Assembly: GCA_964418595.1 (NCBI GenBank)
Contig: CAYQMF010000100.1
Coordinates: 1 to 25,433, forward strand
Direction: 5' to 3'
DNA from: CAYQMF01 sp964418595
GTDB taxonomy: Bacteria > Planctomycetota > UBA1135 > UBA2386
DNA length: 25,433 nucleotides
Shown here: positions 1 through 7,319 of the stretch, in pieces
How the letters are laid out: every line of letters begins with the position of its first letter
Numbering within the stretch: the stretch's first letter is position 1
Program-made: the position numbers and the translations under genes
Notes under the pieces: model-generated
The model's input: only the letters and a program-made list of their open reading frames with translations
The model's database searches: none
Told to the model about the DNA's origin: nothing

Positions 1-549
1 GTGGTCGTTGACCATCCCGGCCGCCTGCATGTAGGCGTAGCAGATGGTCGAGCCGACGAACTTGAAGCCGCGCCGCACCAGGTCCTTGCTCATCGCATCC
101 GACTCCGCCGTCTTCGCCGGCACCGCTCCGCGTGACGCCCACGCGTTCCGCCGCGGCTTGCCGCCCACGAACTGCCAGATGTAGCGATCGAAGCTCCCCG
201 TGTCCTTCTGCACGGCGAGGAACGCGCGCGCGTTGCCGATCGTCGCCTCGATCTTCTGCCGGTTGCGCACGATGCCCTCGTCGCGCAGCAACCGAGCGAC
301 GCTCCGCGCCGTGTAGTGCGCGATCCGCTCCGGATCGAACCCATCGAACGCGGCGCGGAAGCCCTCGCGCTTGCGCAGGATGATCGCCCAGCTCAGGCCG
401 GCCTGGAACGCGTCGAGCACCAGGAACTCGAAGTGCCGGCGGTCATCGTGCAGCGGCACCCCCCACTCGGTGTCGTGGTAGGCGACCATCAGAGGATCCG
501 CGCGCGCGGGGTCCGCCCCCACCGACCATCCACACCGTTGCTTCGTCAT
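1..549 (-). CDS. tag: DNA-3-methyladenine glycosylase I (partial, 3' end outside window)
   Basis: Base-excision repair enzyme that removes 3-methyladenine from alkylated DNA. The reading frame runs from ATG at 549 to the left edge without a stop (183 codons), so the C-terminus is missing. Family landmarks appear in order: RCGW near the N-terminus, AYHDTEWGVPLHDD, FQAGLSWAIILRKREGFR, GIVRNRQKI, GNARAF, then SDAMSKDLVRRGFKFVGSTI and YAYMQAAGMVNDH at the edge. Zinc ligands equivalent to E. coli Cys4, His17 and His175 are visible as C6, H25 and H183; the last cysteine would lie just outside. The catalytic-region LEG of E. coli (Glu38) reads LDA here, a Glu-to-Asp change. No Shine-Dalgarno is seen, but a TTCAAT hexamer sits exactly 7 bases before the ATG. 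It lies 87 bp downstream of the WD40-like gene on the same strand and could be cotranscribed with it. Confidence 0.95.
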   Translation of the reverse strand, partial: MTKQRCGWSVGADPARADPLMVAYHDTEWGVPLHDDRRHFEFLVLDAFQAGLSWAIILRKREGFRAAFDGFDPERIAHYTARSVARLLRDEGIVRNRQKIEATIGNARAFLAVQKDTGSFDRYIWQFVGGKPRRNAWASRGAVPAKTAESDAMSKDLVRRGFKFVGSTICYAYMQAAGMVNDH

Positions 550-556
550 GCGCGGG

Positions 557-562
557 ATTGAA
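557..562 (-). promoter_or_regulatory. -10-like hexamer 7 nt before tag start
   Basis: TTCAAT on the minus strand matches 4 of 6 positions of the bacterial -10 consensus and is separated from the tag ATG by exactly seven bases, as expected for a leaderless transcript. No -35 was identified. The same spacing recurs before three other genes in this window. Confidence 0.3.
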
Positions 563-636
563 CGCGGAGGAGACGCAGGGCGAAGGGCATGGGAGCGATC
601 CTGGGCAGGTGCGGCGGATCAGCGTAGCGCGGTTGG

Positions 637-2208
637 TCAGCGCACGACGGAGTAGACCGTCACCCGTGGCCCCCGCGCGAGCGCGAGGCGCGAGCCGTCG
701 CGCGCGAGGTCGACCGCATCGACCTCACCGCCGAGGTCGATCGTCTCGCGCGTCGCCAGCGTCTTCGCGTCGAGGACCTCGAGGTGGCGATGACGGAGCG
801 CGAGCAAGGTGTCGGCATCCGCGTAGCCCAACCACACCACGGGCTGGGCGCGGGTCGCTCGGCGACCGATCTCGCCAGACCGTGCATCGCGGACCTCGAG
901 GAAGGGGTCGCCCTCCGCAGTCCCGCTCTGGTAGTTCCACGTCGGACGCACGCTCAGTGCGAGCACCGTGCCGTCCGGCGAGAACGCCGCCGCCATCGGA
1001 ACCCCACCGACGGCGAGGTCGAGCGTCTGGCGACCCGCTGCGGTGAAGACCCCGACGGCCCCGACCGGCTCGGGCATCGGCAAGCCAGACCGAGCAGCAT
1101 CGTCACTCCACCACAGCGCGGCCCACCGCGTTCCGTCGCGCTCCCGCACGAAATCCTGGCGCCATCCGTGGCCGCCTTCGGGTTCCGTCGTGGGGGTCAC
1201 CCCGAAGCCGTCCGCCGACCACCGCGCCGGCCGCGACCCCTCTCGCCCCGCGGCCGCCGCCACTTCGAGGCCGCCGACCAACGCAAGGCCGCGGGCCTGG
1301 CTCGGCTGCGTGCGTGGGCCGAGGCCATACGCGAACGCGTCCGCTCGTGGCGCGAGGTCGACCCGGTGCGGAGGAGCGAGCGTGCGGCGCTCCAGGACGC
1401 GTGCGTCGGCGGCATCGAACCGCGACGCCTCCCCCGTGGCGATCACCCACAGCTCCGAGCCCTCGAGCCCGGTCGCGAGCGTCGCGATCGCCGGCACGCG
1501 ATCCACGACCTCGCCTTCGCTCGTCGCGAACGTCACCGCCCCGAGCGAGGCCGCTGCGAGGTGGCGCCCGTCCGGCGTGAACACCAAGGCCTCGGCGTGG
1601 CCGAGGTGCTTCTCGAACACGCGCACGCCGCCGGGTTGGCACACGTGGATCCGCCCTGCGTCGTCGGCGATGACGATGCTGCCCCCGCCGGGGGCGTGCG
1701 CGATCCAGCGCCGCCGGGCCGGAGCGAGTCGCGGCGGAGGCAGCCCCCGCAACCCGCCCGTGTCCTGCGCCGCACCGCGCCACCTGCCGAGGCGGCTTGC
1801 GTAGGGGGCGAGGTCCGGCACGCCGGCGAGGCTCCCCTCGAACTCGTGCTGCGCGAGGACCCGCCCCGTGCGCAGGTCCACGACGCGGGCTTCCTGCCGC
1901 GTGGGCCCGGCCGCGCGCGGTGGACAGATGCCGATCGCGGCCAACAGCTCCGTCGGATGCAACGCCACGGACGCGACGTCCTCCCCGGGGAACGAGACCC
2001 CGCCGATCACCGCGAGGGTCTTCAGGTCCCAGAGCAGCACATCGCCGTGCCAGCCGTGCGTGAGCATCCGCGTCCCGGCGGCGTCGAAGTCGATGCCCTG
2101 CGCCTCGCCGCCGGTGATGGTGAACTCGCTGCGCGCGACGAGCGCGACGGGCTGCGCCTGGGCGCAGGCCACCACGAGCCCGGCAGCGAGGATCGAAAGC
2201 GTCTTCAT
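637..2208 (-). CDS. secreted WD40-like beta-propeller protein
   Basis: A 523-residue protein with a clear signal peptide (MKTLSILAAGLVVACAQAQ, cleavage expected near residue 19). The rest has degenerate WD40-type blades: GIDFDAAGTRMLTHGWHGD followed by VLLWDL near residues 38-62, DVASVALHP, a block with IVIADDAGRIHVCQPGG near 178, LVFTPDGRHLAAAS, AAFSPDGTVLALS near 408, and a last blade ending VDAVDLARDGSRLALARG. Such propellers normally act as exported scaffolds; no enzyme motif is visible. Its ATG overlaps the stop of the upstream paralogue (ATGA), implying translational coupling. The last 35 or so codons are almost identical in DNA to the end of that paralogue (around 660-730 versus 2230-2300), which indicates a fairly recent tandem duplication or gene conversion. 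The biological role is unknown. Confidence 0.85.
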   Translation of the reverse strand: MKTLSILAAGLVVACAQAQPVALVARSEFTITGGEAQGIDFDAAGTRMLTHGWHGDVLLWDLKTLAVIGGVSFPGEDVASVALHPTELLAAIGICPPRAAGPTRQEARVVDLRTGRVLAQHEFEGSLAGVPDLAPYASRLGRWRGAAQDTGGLRGLPPPRLAPARRRWIAHAPGGGSIVIADDAGRIHVCQPGGVRVFEKHLGHAEALVFTPDGRHLAAASLGAVTFATSEGEVVDRVPAIATLATGLEGSELWVIATGEASRFDAADARVLERRTLAPPHRVDLAPRADAFAYGLGPRTQPSQARGLALVGGLEVAAAAGREGSRPARWSADGFGVTPTTEPEGGHGWRQDFVRERDGTRWAALWWSDDAARSGLPMPEPVGAVGVFTAAGRQTLDLAVGGVPMAAAFSPDGTVLALSVRPTWNYQSGTAEGDPFLEVRDARSGEIGRRATRAQPVVWLGYADADTLLALRHRHLEVLDAKTLATRETIDLGGEVDAVDLARDGSRLALARGPRVTVYSVVR

Positions 2209-3026
2209 CGTTCCACCGCGAAGACCTGGACGCGTGGTCCCCGCGCGAGCGCGAGGCGCGAGCCGTCGCGCGCGAGGTCGACGGCATCGACCTCGCCGCC
2301 GAGGTCGATCGTCTGCCGCGTGGCCAGCGTGGCGGCGTCGAGGACTTCGAGGTCGCGCCCACGGATCGCGAGCAGGGTGCCGGCGTCCAGGTAGCCGAGC
2401 CAGTCTACCTCGCCGCGCAGCGCGCGCCGCCCGACGACTGCGCCCGTGACGACATCGCTGAGATGCCCCACGACGACCCGCACCCCGTCGGGCCGGCAGA
2501 CATGAAGCCCTCCGGCCTCATCCGCGACGACCGTGGTCGCGCCGTCGGGGGAGCGCGCACTCCAGGTGCGCTTCGCGGTCAGGCCGGGCAGGGCCGGGCG
2601 TTGGGGGCTCCGACGAACCACCGGTACTCCTCCGCCACGCCCTCCGCCCCTCGCCATCGGCCCGCGAAGGCGGCCAACTCCGCGACCTCATCGAGTTTGC
2701 GCCGGCCCACCGCGACCTGCCGCGCCACCGCCAACGCAGGCGCCGCATCGCCAGTGACGTCGAGCACGGTCGCCGAGGGGCCGCCGAGCGCGAGCACATC
2801 GCCCGCTTCATTCCACGCCGCCGGCCCCTCCATCGCATGCCGATCGAGAACCTGCCCCGTCCGCAGGTCCGTCAGGCGCACCCCAGGTGACCATCCGCGC
2901 CCCGGCCGCGTCGAAGTAGATGCCACGCGCCTCGCCATCGGTGACCGTGAACTCGCCGCGCGGGGCGAGCGTGACGGGCCCGGCTTGGACGCAGGCCAGG
3001 AGGAGGATGAGGACGGTGACACCCAT
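2205..3026 (-). pseudogene. decayed tandem paralogue of the WD40-like protein
   Basis: Starts with a signal peptide (MGVTVLILLLACVQAGP) and FTVTDGEARGIYFDAAGARM, matching the start of the neighbouring 523-residue gene, but then changes frame. Three frames are needed: 3026 to about 2885, about 2885 to 2600, and about 2600 to 2205. Near 2885 the text jumps from MVTWG to RLTDLRTGQVLDRHAMEG, which skips the segment equivalent to residues 54-108 of the intact paralogue and shifts frame. Near 2590-2605 a small indel moves NARPCPA out of frame with LPGLTAKRTW. Between GVRVVVGHLSD and VVGRRALRGEVDWLGYL about 220 residues are missing in frame. The 3' end keeps LEVLDAATLATRQTID and the stop that overlaps the next gene's ATG. 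Sequencing error could explain the small indel but not the two deletions. Confidence 0.75.
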
Positions 3027-3068
3027 GCTCGACGGGTCGACAGGCTAGCGCCGACTCAGCATCCCAGC

Positions 3069-3083
3069 GCGGCCGACGGCCGC
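3069..3083. repeat. short perfect hairpin between divergent genes
   Basis: GCGGCCGACGGCCGC forms a perfect 6-bp stem with a three-base loop, lying between the minus-strand WD40-like pseudogene and the plus-strand toxin-antitoxin module. It could be an operator for the autoregulating antitoxin (which has a winged-helix-like segment) or simple GC-rich sequence. No repeat copies were noticed nearby. Confidence 0.3.
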
Positions 3084-3250
3084 AGCGTTTGACGTTCGTC
3101 GCCGGCGCGACGACCAAGACGGGGCCGCCGGGGCTGAGGTCAGGTGGGGCTTCGAGGGCCGCGCGGGCGCGGCGGTCTCACGGGCGCGGCGAGAGCGAGG
3201 ACCTCGCCAGGCTTGCACGCGATACGAGGGTTCGCCGCCCTGCAGCCCGA

Positions 3251-3256
3251 TCAAAT
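3251..3256 (+). promoter_or_regulatory. -10-like hexamer 7 nt before antitoxin start
   Basis: TCAAAT matches 4 of 6 positions of TATAAT and ends exactly seven bases before the ATG at 3264. No Shine-Dalgarno precedes that ATG. This fits leaderless transcription and favours the ATG at 3264 over the upstream GTG at 3144. Confidence 0.3.
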
Positions 3257-3263
3257 CCCGCCC

Positions 3264-4298
3264 ATGCGGGCAGCCTCCCGAAGCGTCCAGGACGCGGCAG
3301 ACACCCTCGCCCAGATCCCGTCCCTGCGCGCGGTCCACGCCGACCGCACATCGCGTCACGAGGATCTCGTGGCCTGGAAGATCGTCGATCGAAACGGTCG
3401 CCAGCATCGCGTCTTCGCGCTCGAGGTGCGCGGTGCCCTCGGACTCGCGGCACTTTCCCGACTCGAGGGCATCGCACGAACAGTCGAGGCGCCCGTCGTC
3501 GTCGTCGCGGATGTCGTAGGCCCCAAGCTCGCCGCGGAACTCCTCGCCCGGGGCATGGGTTACGTCGATGCCGCTGGCAACTGCCACGTCGAAGTCGACG
3601 CGGGACGCATCACCCTCCACATCGAAGGGCGTCGACGCACCTCACGTGCCCGCACGTCGGGTGTGCTCCGCGCAGCCGGCTACCGCGCTCTCTTCGCCAC
3701 GCTGGCACAACCCGATCTCTCTCACGCGACGGTCCGCCAACTGGAAGCCTCGTCGGGCGCCAGCCGCCACGCGGTGGCCCAGCTCCTCGGACGGCTCCGC
3801 GACGCCGGAGCACTGCTGCGCACCGGTCGCCGAGGTTACGCGTGGACACCAAGGCAGCGGGGCCCGTGGATGGATCGCTTCGTGGCTGGCTGGGCAGACG
3901 TGCTCCGCGCGCGCCAGTTGCGCGGCCGTTATCGGCTCCGCACGTCGGGGCCGGAACTCGCAGAGCAGATCCTCGGAGAGTTCCTCACCGACGCCGGCAT
4001 CGCCTGGGGGTTGGGTGGCTCGGCGGGCGCAATGCGCATGACGCGCTACTTCCGCGACCGTGAGACCGTGGTGCATGTCCAGCGCTGGAGCACCGCGATC
4101 GCGGCGAAGGTAGGGGCGGTGCCGGACCGCGATGGGGATGTCGTCATCTTCGACACCCTTGGCACCCTGGACCTCGTGTCGCCCGTGTCGGGCACGGCCC
4201 ACCCACTCCTCATCCACGCCGAGCTCGCGCAGTCGCCGGAGCCGCGGGCCCAGGACGCAGCTCGCGCCGTGTTCGACGCGTTCCTGGCCGAAGCATGA
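3264..4298 (+). CDS. AbiEi-like type IV antitoxin
   Basis: A 344-residue protein, first gene of a two-gene module. Residues about 25-105 hold HEDLVAWKIVDRNGRQHRVF, ALEVRG, then PVVVVADVVGPKLAAELLARG and GYVDAAGNCHVEV; the 'VADxxxPKLAxxL...YxDxAGN' pattern is what I recognise from proteins annotated as AbiEi-family antitoxins in two-gene loci. A winged-helix-like segment follows (LSHATVRQLEASSGASRHAV, LLGRLRDAGALLRTGRRGY), suited to DNA binding and autoregulation. The C-terminal half includes a Gly-rich GLGGSAGAMRMTRYFRD. In type IV modules the antitoxin does not bind the toxin directly but counteracts its activity and represses the operon. The stop overlaps the toxin ATG (ATGA, 4295-4298). 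An in-frame GTG at 3144 would add 40 residues of low-complexity Arg/Gly sequence and is less likely. Confidence is high for the gene, moderate for the function. Confidence 0.8.
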   Translation: MRAASRSVQDAADTLAQIPSLRAVHADRTSRHEDLVAWKIVDRNGRQHRVFALEVRGALGLAALSRLEGIARTVEAPVVVVADVVGPKLAAELLARGMGYVDAAGNCHVEVDAGRITLHIEGRRRTSRARTSGVLRAAGYRALFATLAQPDLSHATVRQLEASSGASRHAVAQLLGRLRDAGALLRTGRRGYAWTPRQRGPWMDRFVAGWADVLRARQLRGRYRLRTSGPELAEQILGEFLTDAGIAWGLGGSAGAMRMTRYFRDRETVVHVQRWSTAIAAKVGAVPDRDGDVVIFDTLGTLDLVSPVSGTAHPLLIHAELAQSPEPRAQDAARAVFDAFLAEA

Positions 4299-5071
4299 CG
4301 GCCTGGGACCCGGAACGGCGCCAGGTCCTTCGGGAGCTGGGCGGTGCGTTCCCCGGCCATCGCGTGGTGGTGGTTGGGGCGGTGGCGCTCGCGCACCACT
4401 TCGTGTCGTTCCGTGGCACGCGAGACCTCGATCTCTGCATCGCCATCGACGAACTCGATCACGGACGCGACGCTGCTCTCCCGCCAGGGTGGAGCCGCGA
4501 TGCGCATGTCCGCCATCGCTGGCGCACGGGAACCGGTGCCATCGTCGACGTGGTAGCGGCCGCACCGAGGTTGCTCCGCGCCGGTCGTATCGAGTGGCCC
4601 GACGGCACCGTGCTCGATCTCACCGGCATCGACGTGGCCATGACCGATGCGGCGCGGATCGCGAACGACTTGCCCGAGACGACGTGCGTGGCCTCCGTAC
4701 GAGCGTTGTTCCTGTGCAAGGTAGCTGCCTGGCTCGACCGGCCAGCGGACCGACGCAGGGACCTCGGAGACCTGGCAGTGATGCTCGACCGCTATGTCGA
4801 TGAGTCAGGCCCACGCTTGTTCGACGACCCCCATCTCGAGCCCGACCGCGAGTTCGACGAGCGTCCCGCCTTCCTCCTGGGGCTCGACCTCCACGAGGTC
4901 TGTGCACCGAAGCACCGCACACGTGCCGACACGTTCACTCGGCTCGTGGCGAACCGTGACGGCGCCGTGCACGCGGCGATCTTGGCTGCCGCCCCGCAAC
5001 GTTGGCAACGCGATCCCGACGCGGTCGTGCGGCGGATCGCAGCGCTGCGGGCCGGCCTGGCACGGACGTGA
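4295..5071 (+). CDS. AbiEii-like nucleotidyltransferase (predicted type IV toxin)
   Basis: A 258-residue protein of the DNA polymerase beta-type nucleotidyltransferase superfamily. The N-terminal motif VVGAVALAHHFVSFRGTRDLDL gives the family's hG(G/A)xALxxH...RxTxDhDh pattern, with metal-binding Asp44 and Asp46; a third carboxylate is likely Asp85 in GAIVDVVAA. The C-terminal part has the helical LFLCKVAAWLDRPADRRRDL and GDLAVML pattern (KxxAxxxR...RDxxDL) common to AbiEii/AbiGii-like toxins. Members of this superfamily transfer nucleotides to RNA, protein or small molecules and can arrest growth during phage infection. The substrate here cannot be read from sequence. It is translationally coupled to the upstream antitoxin by ATGA. 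A role in antiphage defence is inferred from the family and gene pairing only. Confidence 0.82.
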   Translation: MTAWDPERRQVLRELGGAFPGHRVVVVGAVALAHHFVSFRGTRDLDLCIAIDELDHGRDAALPPGWSRDAHVRHRWRTGTGAIVDVVAAAPRLLRAGRIEWPDGTVLDLTGIDVAMTDAARIANDLPETTCVASVRALFLCKVAAWLDRPADRRRDLGDLAVMLDRYVDESGPRLFDDPHLEPDREFDERPAFLLGLDLHEVCAPKHRTRADTFTRLVANRDGAVHAAILAAAPQRWQRDPDAVVRRIAALRAGLART

Positions 5072-5116
5072 ATCAGGGCGAACCAACCGGCGGTGCGGGT
5101 AGCGTGCTCGATCTCC

Positions 5117-5842
5117 ATGCCCGACCCGCGCCCAACGTGGAGCGTCCTCGTCACCTGTGAGCACGCGAGCCCGCGCATCCCGGCGCCCATGCGCGGTCTC
5201 GGCCTGAGGGCCGACCTGCTCCGCAGCCACCACGCCTTCGACGTCGGCGCGCTCCCCGTTGCCCGCGCCCTCGCGAAGGCCTGTGCCGCGCCCCTTCACC
5301 TCGGCGAGTGGTCTCGCCTCGTCGCCGACCTCAACCGCAGCGAGGCACACCCGCGCGTGATCGCCCGCCGCGCCGGCCAGCTCGCGATCCCCGGCAACGA
5401 AGGCCTCACGCCGGCACAGCGAGCGGCGCGCCTCGACCACTACTGGCGACCCTACCGCGCGCGCGTCGAGCGCGATGCCAAAGCCCTCGCCGCGCGCGGC
5501 CGCTGCCTGCACCTGAGCGTGCACTCTTTCACCGAGCGCCTCGGCGGCGTCGAGCGCCGCAACGACGTCGGCCTGCTCTTCGATCCGCGGCGCCCCCGCG
5601 AACGCGAGGTCGTCGGGGCGCTGCGCGCCCACCTCGTCGCCGCCGGCCTCTCCGTGCGCCTCAACTTCCCCTACTTCGGCCACACCGACGGCATGACCAC
5701 GCACCTCCGCCGCCGCCTCCCCGCCGCGCGCTACCTCGGCATCGAGATCGAGTTGAACCAATGCCTCGCGCGCACCGCTGCGGGCCAGCGCCGCCTCGCG
5801 CGCGCGGTCGTCGCGAGCACGTTGGCCATCCTCGGTGACTGA
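5117..5842 (+). CDS. N-formylglutamate amidohydrolase family protein
   Basis: A 241-residue protein with the N-formylglutamate amidohydrolase pattern: VTCEHASPRIP near the start, HHAFDVGALPVARALA, then EWSRLVADLNRSEAHPR, LHLSVHSFTERLGGVERRND, NFPYFGHTDGMTTHLRR and YLGIEIELNQ. The conserved His, Glu and Asp residues in these blocks form the family's zinc site. Characterised members hydrolyse N-formyl-L-glutamate in histidine degradation, but no hut genes are nearby, so the substrate may be another N-acylated amino acid. I chose the ATG at 5117; a GTG at 5093 would add eight residues. The gene begins 45 bp after the toxin gene and may be an independent unit. Its stop is followed directly by the pyrimidine tract and long inverted repeat. 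Confidence 0.88.
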   Translation: MPDPRPTWSVLVTCEHASPRIPAPMRGLGLRADLLRSHHAFDVGALPVARALAKACAAPLHLGEWSRLVADLNRSEAHPRVIARRAGQLAIPGNEGLTPAQRAARLDHYWRPYRARVERDAKALAARGRCLHLSVHSFTERLGGVERRNDVGLLFDPRRPREREVVGALRAHLVAAGLSVRLNFPYFGHTDGMTTHLRRRLPAARYLGIEIELNQCLARTAAGQRRLARAVVASTLAILGD

Positions 5843-5849
5843 GCTGCCT

Positions 5850-6068
5850 CTGCTGCTCTTGTCTTCTGTCTCTGTCTGTCTCTCTGCCTCTCTCTGTCTC
5901 TCTCTCTCTGCTCCGTCCCTCCGACCTTCCGTCAATCCCGCGGCGCGAAGCGCCGCGCTGCGGTCTGTCCGCACAAACAAGCGCGGCGCTCCGCGCCGCG
6001 GAAGGACGGAAGGACGGAGGCACGGACCCGGAAGCAGCAACAACAAACCAGAGCCAGAAGAGCAGCAG
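5850..6068. repeat. 219-bp inverted repeat with pyrimidine tract between convergent genes
   Basis: Three nested pairs of arms are visible: 5850-5860 with 6058-6068 (11 of 11 complementary), 5913-5933 with 6005-6025 (19 of 21), and 5938-5958 with 5981-6001 (20 of 21). The two inner pairs are separated by only 4 and 3 unpaired bases, so they form a nearly continuous stem of more than 40 bp around a 22-base loop, itself containing TGCGG/CCGCA. Each inner arm can also fold alone around GGCGCGAAGCGCC. The left part, about 5860-5912, is almost pure C/T (TCTCTGTCTGTCTC-type repeats), a possible triplex-forming tract. It fills the gap between convergent genes and could act as a bidirectional terminator, or be a REP/MITE-like element. 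No transposase or target duplication is seen. Confidence 0.8.
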
Positions 6069-6086
6069 CGCAGCGCCGCCGCATCC

Positions 6087-7319
6087 CTACGCGCAAAACA
6101 CCGGATCCGCCGACGGCAGCAAGCATGCCGCCGTCCGCCGCGACAACGACCGCAGCGCCGCGGCGTCGGGCTGCGGCCCGACGGCCGCGAGCATGCGGCG
6201 TGCGAGCGGCCCCTGCCCGACGATCACGTGCAGCGGTCGCGCCAGCGCCGCGTCGACGGTCGCCGCCGACGGCAGGAGCGTCTCGGCGAGGTGGCGCCAC
6301 ACCGCGCGCAGGTCGGTGGCCTTCGCCGGCATGCCGACCGCGCGCAGCAACGCCGCGTCGTCGATCGGCGTCAGCTCGGCGTCGCGCGTCGCCGCGCGGA
6401 ACTGCGCGGCCAGCGCCTCCGTCGGCAGCGCGGCCAGGTCGTCCAGCGACGCCCACCGTTCTTCGTAGAGTGCCTTGGTCGCCTCCACCACGAGCGCCGC
6501 GATGGCGAAGTCGCACACCGGCGACTCCTGGCAGTCGAGCACGCGGATCTCGAGCGCGTCGCGGAAGAACTTGGCCACCACGCCGCGCGAGTTGAGCCAC
6601 TCCTCCTGCAGCAGGCCGTCGGTGTCGAGCGGCGCGATGTCCTTCCAGATCGGCTTCAGGATGACCTCGAAGTACTCCTCCCGGCTGCGCACGGGCTCCG
6701 GCACGACGAGGCCCGCGATGCGCGGCACCCTGTCCTGGTTGTGCCGGTAGGTCTCGAGGCGATGGTCGAGGAAGCCCGTGAACGCACCCTCGCAGAACGG
6801 CGAAGCAGCGCTCAGCGCCGGCAGGAGCGGCAGGAGCGCGCGGGTGGCGAGGTGCAGGCGCCCGAACTCGGCGTCGTCGGCGAACGGCAGGTTGAGGTGG
6901 CAGCTCTGCAGGTTCGACCAGCCGTGGCCACGGCAGTCGAAGATCCGGTCGTAGGCGGCATAGATCTCCCCCGAGTCGTGCGGCCACCGCTTGAACTCGT
7001 CGGGCTTGAACGTGGGATGCATGCCGCCGGGCATGAGGCGGCAGCCGAGCGGGGCGAGGAGCGCGTCGGCCTTCTGCAGGGAGCGCGTGAACTCGAACGC
7101 CCCGCCGCGCAGCACCGCGGGAGTCGTGTTCTTCAGCTCCACGACGTGCAGCGCCAGTTCGTTCGACCAGGTCACTGCGCCGTCCTCGAAGTCGCCGGTG
7201 AGCTGACCGGCCGCCCGTTCGAGCAGCTTGTCGACCACCGGCCGCACCGCCATGGTCTCCTTGTCGACGACCATGTACTCGATCTCGATGCCGTACGCCT
7301 CGAATGCGCGCAGCGTCAC
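6087..7319 (-). CDS. GCS2-type glutamate-cysteine-ligase-like carboxylate-amine ligase
   Basis: A 410-residue member of the glutamate-cysteine ligase family 2 (GCS2) fold, which joins a carboxylate to an amine with ATP. The opening FEAYGIEIEYMVVDKETM is the family's GIExE metal/ATP motif; other conserved-looking blocks are AVTWSNELALHVVELKN, PGGMHPTFKPDEFKRW, NLQSCHLNLPF, NSRGVVAKFFRDALEIRVLD and CDFAIAA. The GTG start at 7319 overlaps the stop of the upstream ATP-grasp gene (GTGA), and a later ATG would cut the GIExE motif, so the GTG is favoured. Together with the RLAN/RimK ligase and C39-like peptidase it forms a compact unit expected to make or attach a peptide. True gamma-glutamylcysteine synthesis is an alternative, but the context argues for a different product. 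Confidence 0.88.
   Translation of the reverse strand: MTLRAFEAYGIEIEYMVVDKETMAVRPVVDKLLERAAGQLTGDFEDGAVTWSNELALHVVELKNTTPAVLRGGAFEFTRSLQKADALLAPLGCRLMPGGMHPTFKPDEFKRWPHDSGEIYAAYDRIFDCRGHGWSNLQSCHLNLPFADDAEFGRLHLATRALLPLLPALSAASPFCEGAFTGFLDHRLETYRHNQDRVPRIAGLVVPEPVRSREEYFEVILKPIWKDIAPLDTDGLLQEEWLNSRGVVAKFFRDALEIRVLDCQESPVCDFAIAALVVEATKALYEERWASLDDLAALPTEALAAQFRAATRDAELTPIDDAALLRAVGMPAKATDLRAVWRHLAETLLPSAATVDAALARPLHVIVGQGPLARRMLAAVGPQPDAAALRSLSRRTAACLLPSADPVFCA

Noticed and set aside
784..2394. Long plus-strand frame opposite the WD40-like gene
   Set aside because: It is Arg/Pro/His-rich with no recognisable motif, and the minus strand has a signal peptide and WD40-like blades. A typical antisense shadow in GC-rich DNA.
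2590..2605. Programmed frameshift in the WD40-like pseudogene
   Set aside because: There is no slippery heptamer, and other frame changes and deletions in the same gene point to decay.
3144..3263. Extended N-terminus of the antitoxin from GTG 3144
   Set aside because: The added 40 residues are low-complexity, no ribosome-binding site is present, and a -10-like hexamer lies seven bases before ATG 3264.
5860..5912. C/T repeats as a CRISPR-like array
   Set aside because: The units are 2-6 bases, overlapping and irregular, with no spacers or cas genes.
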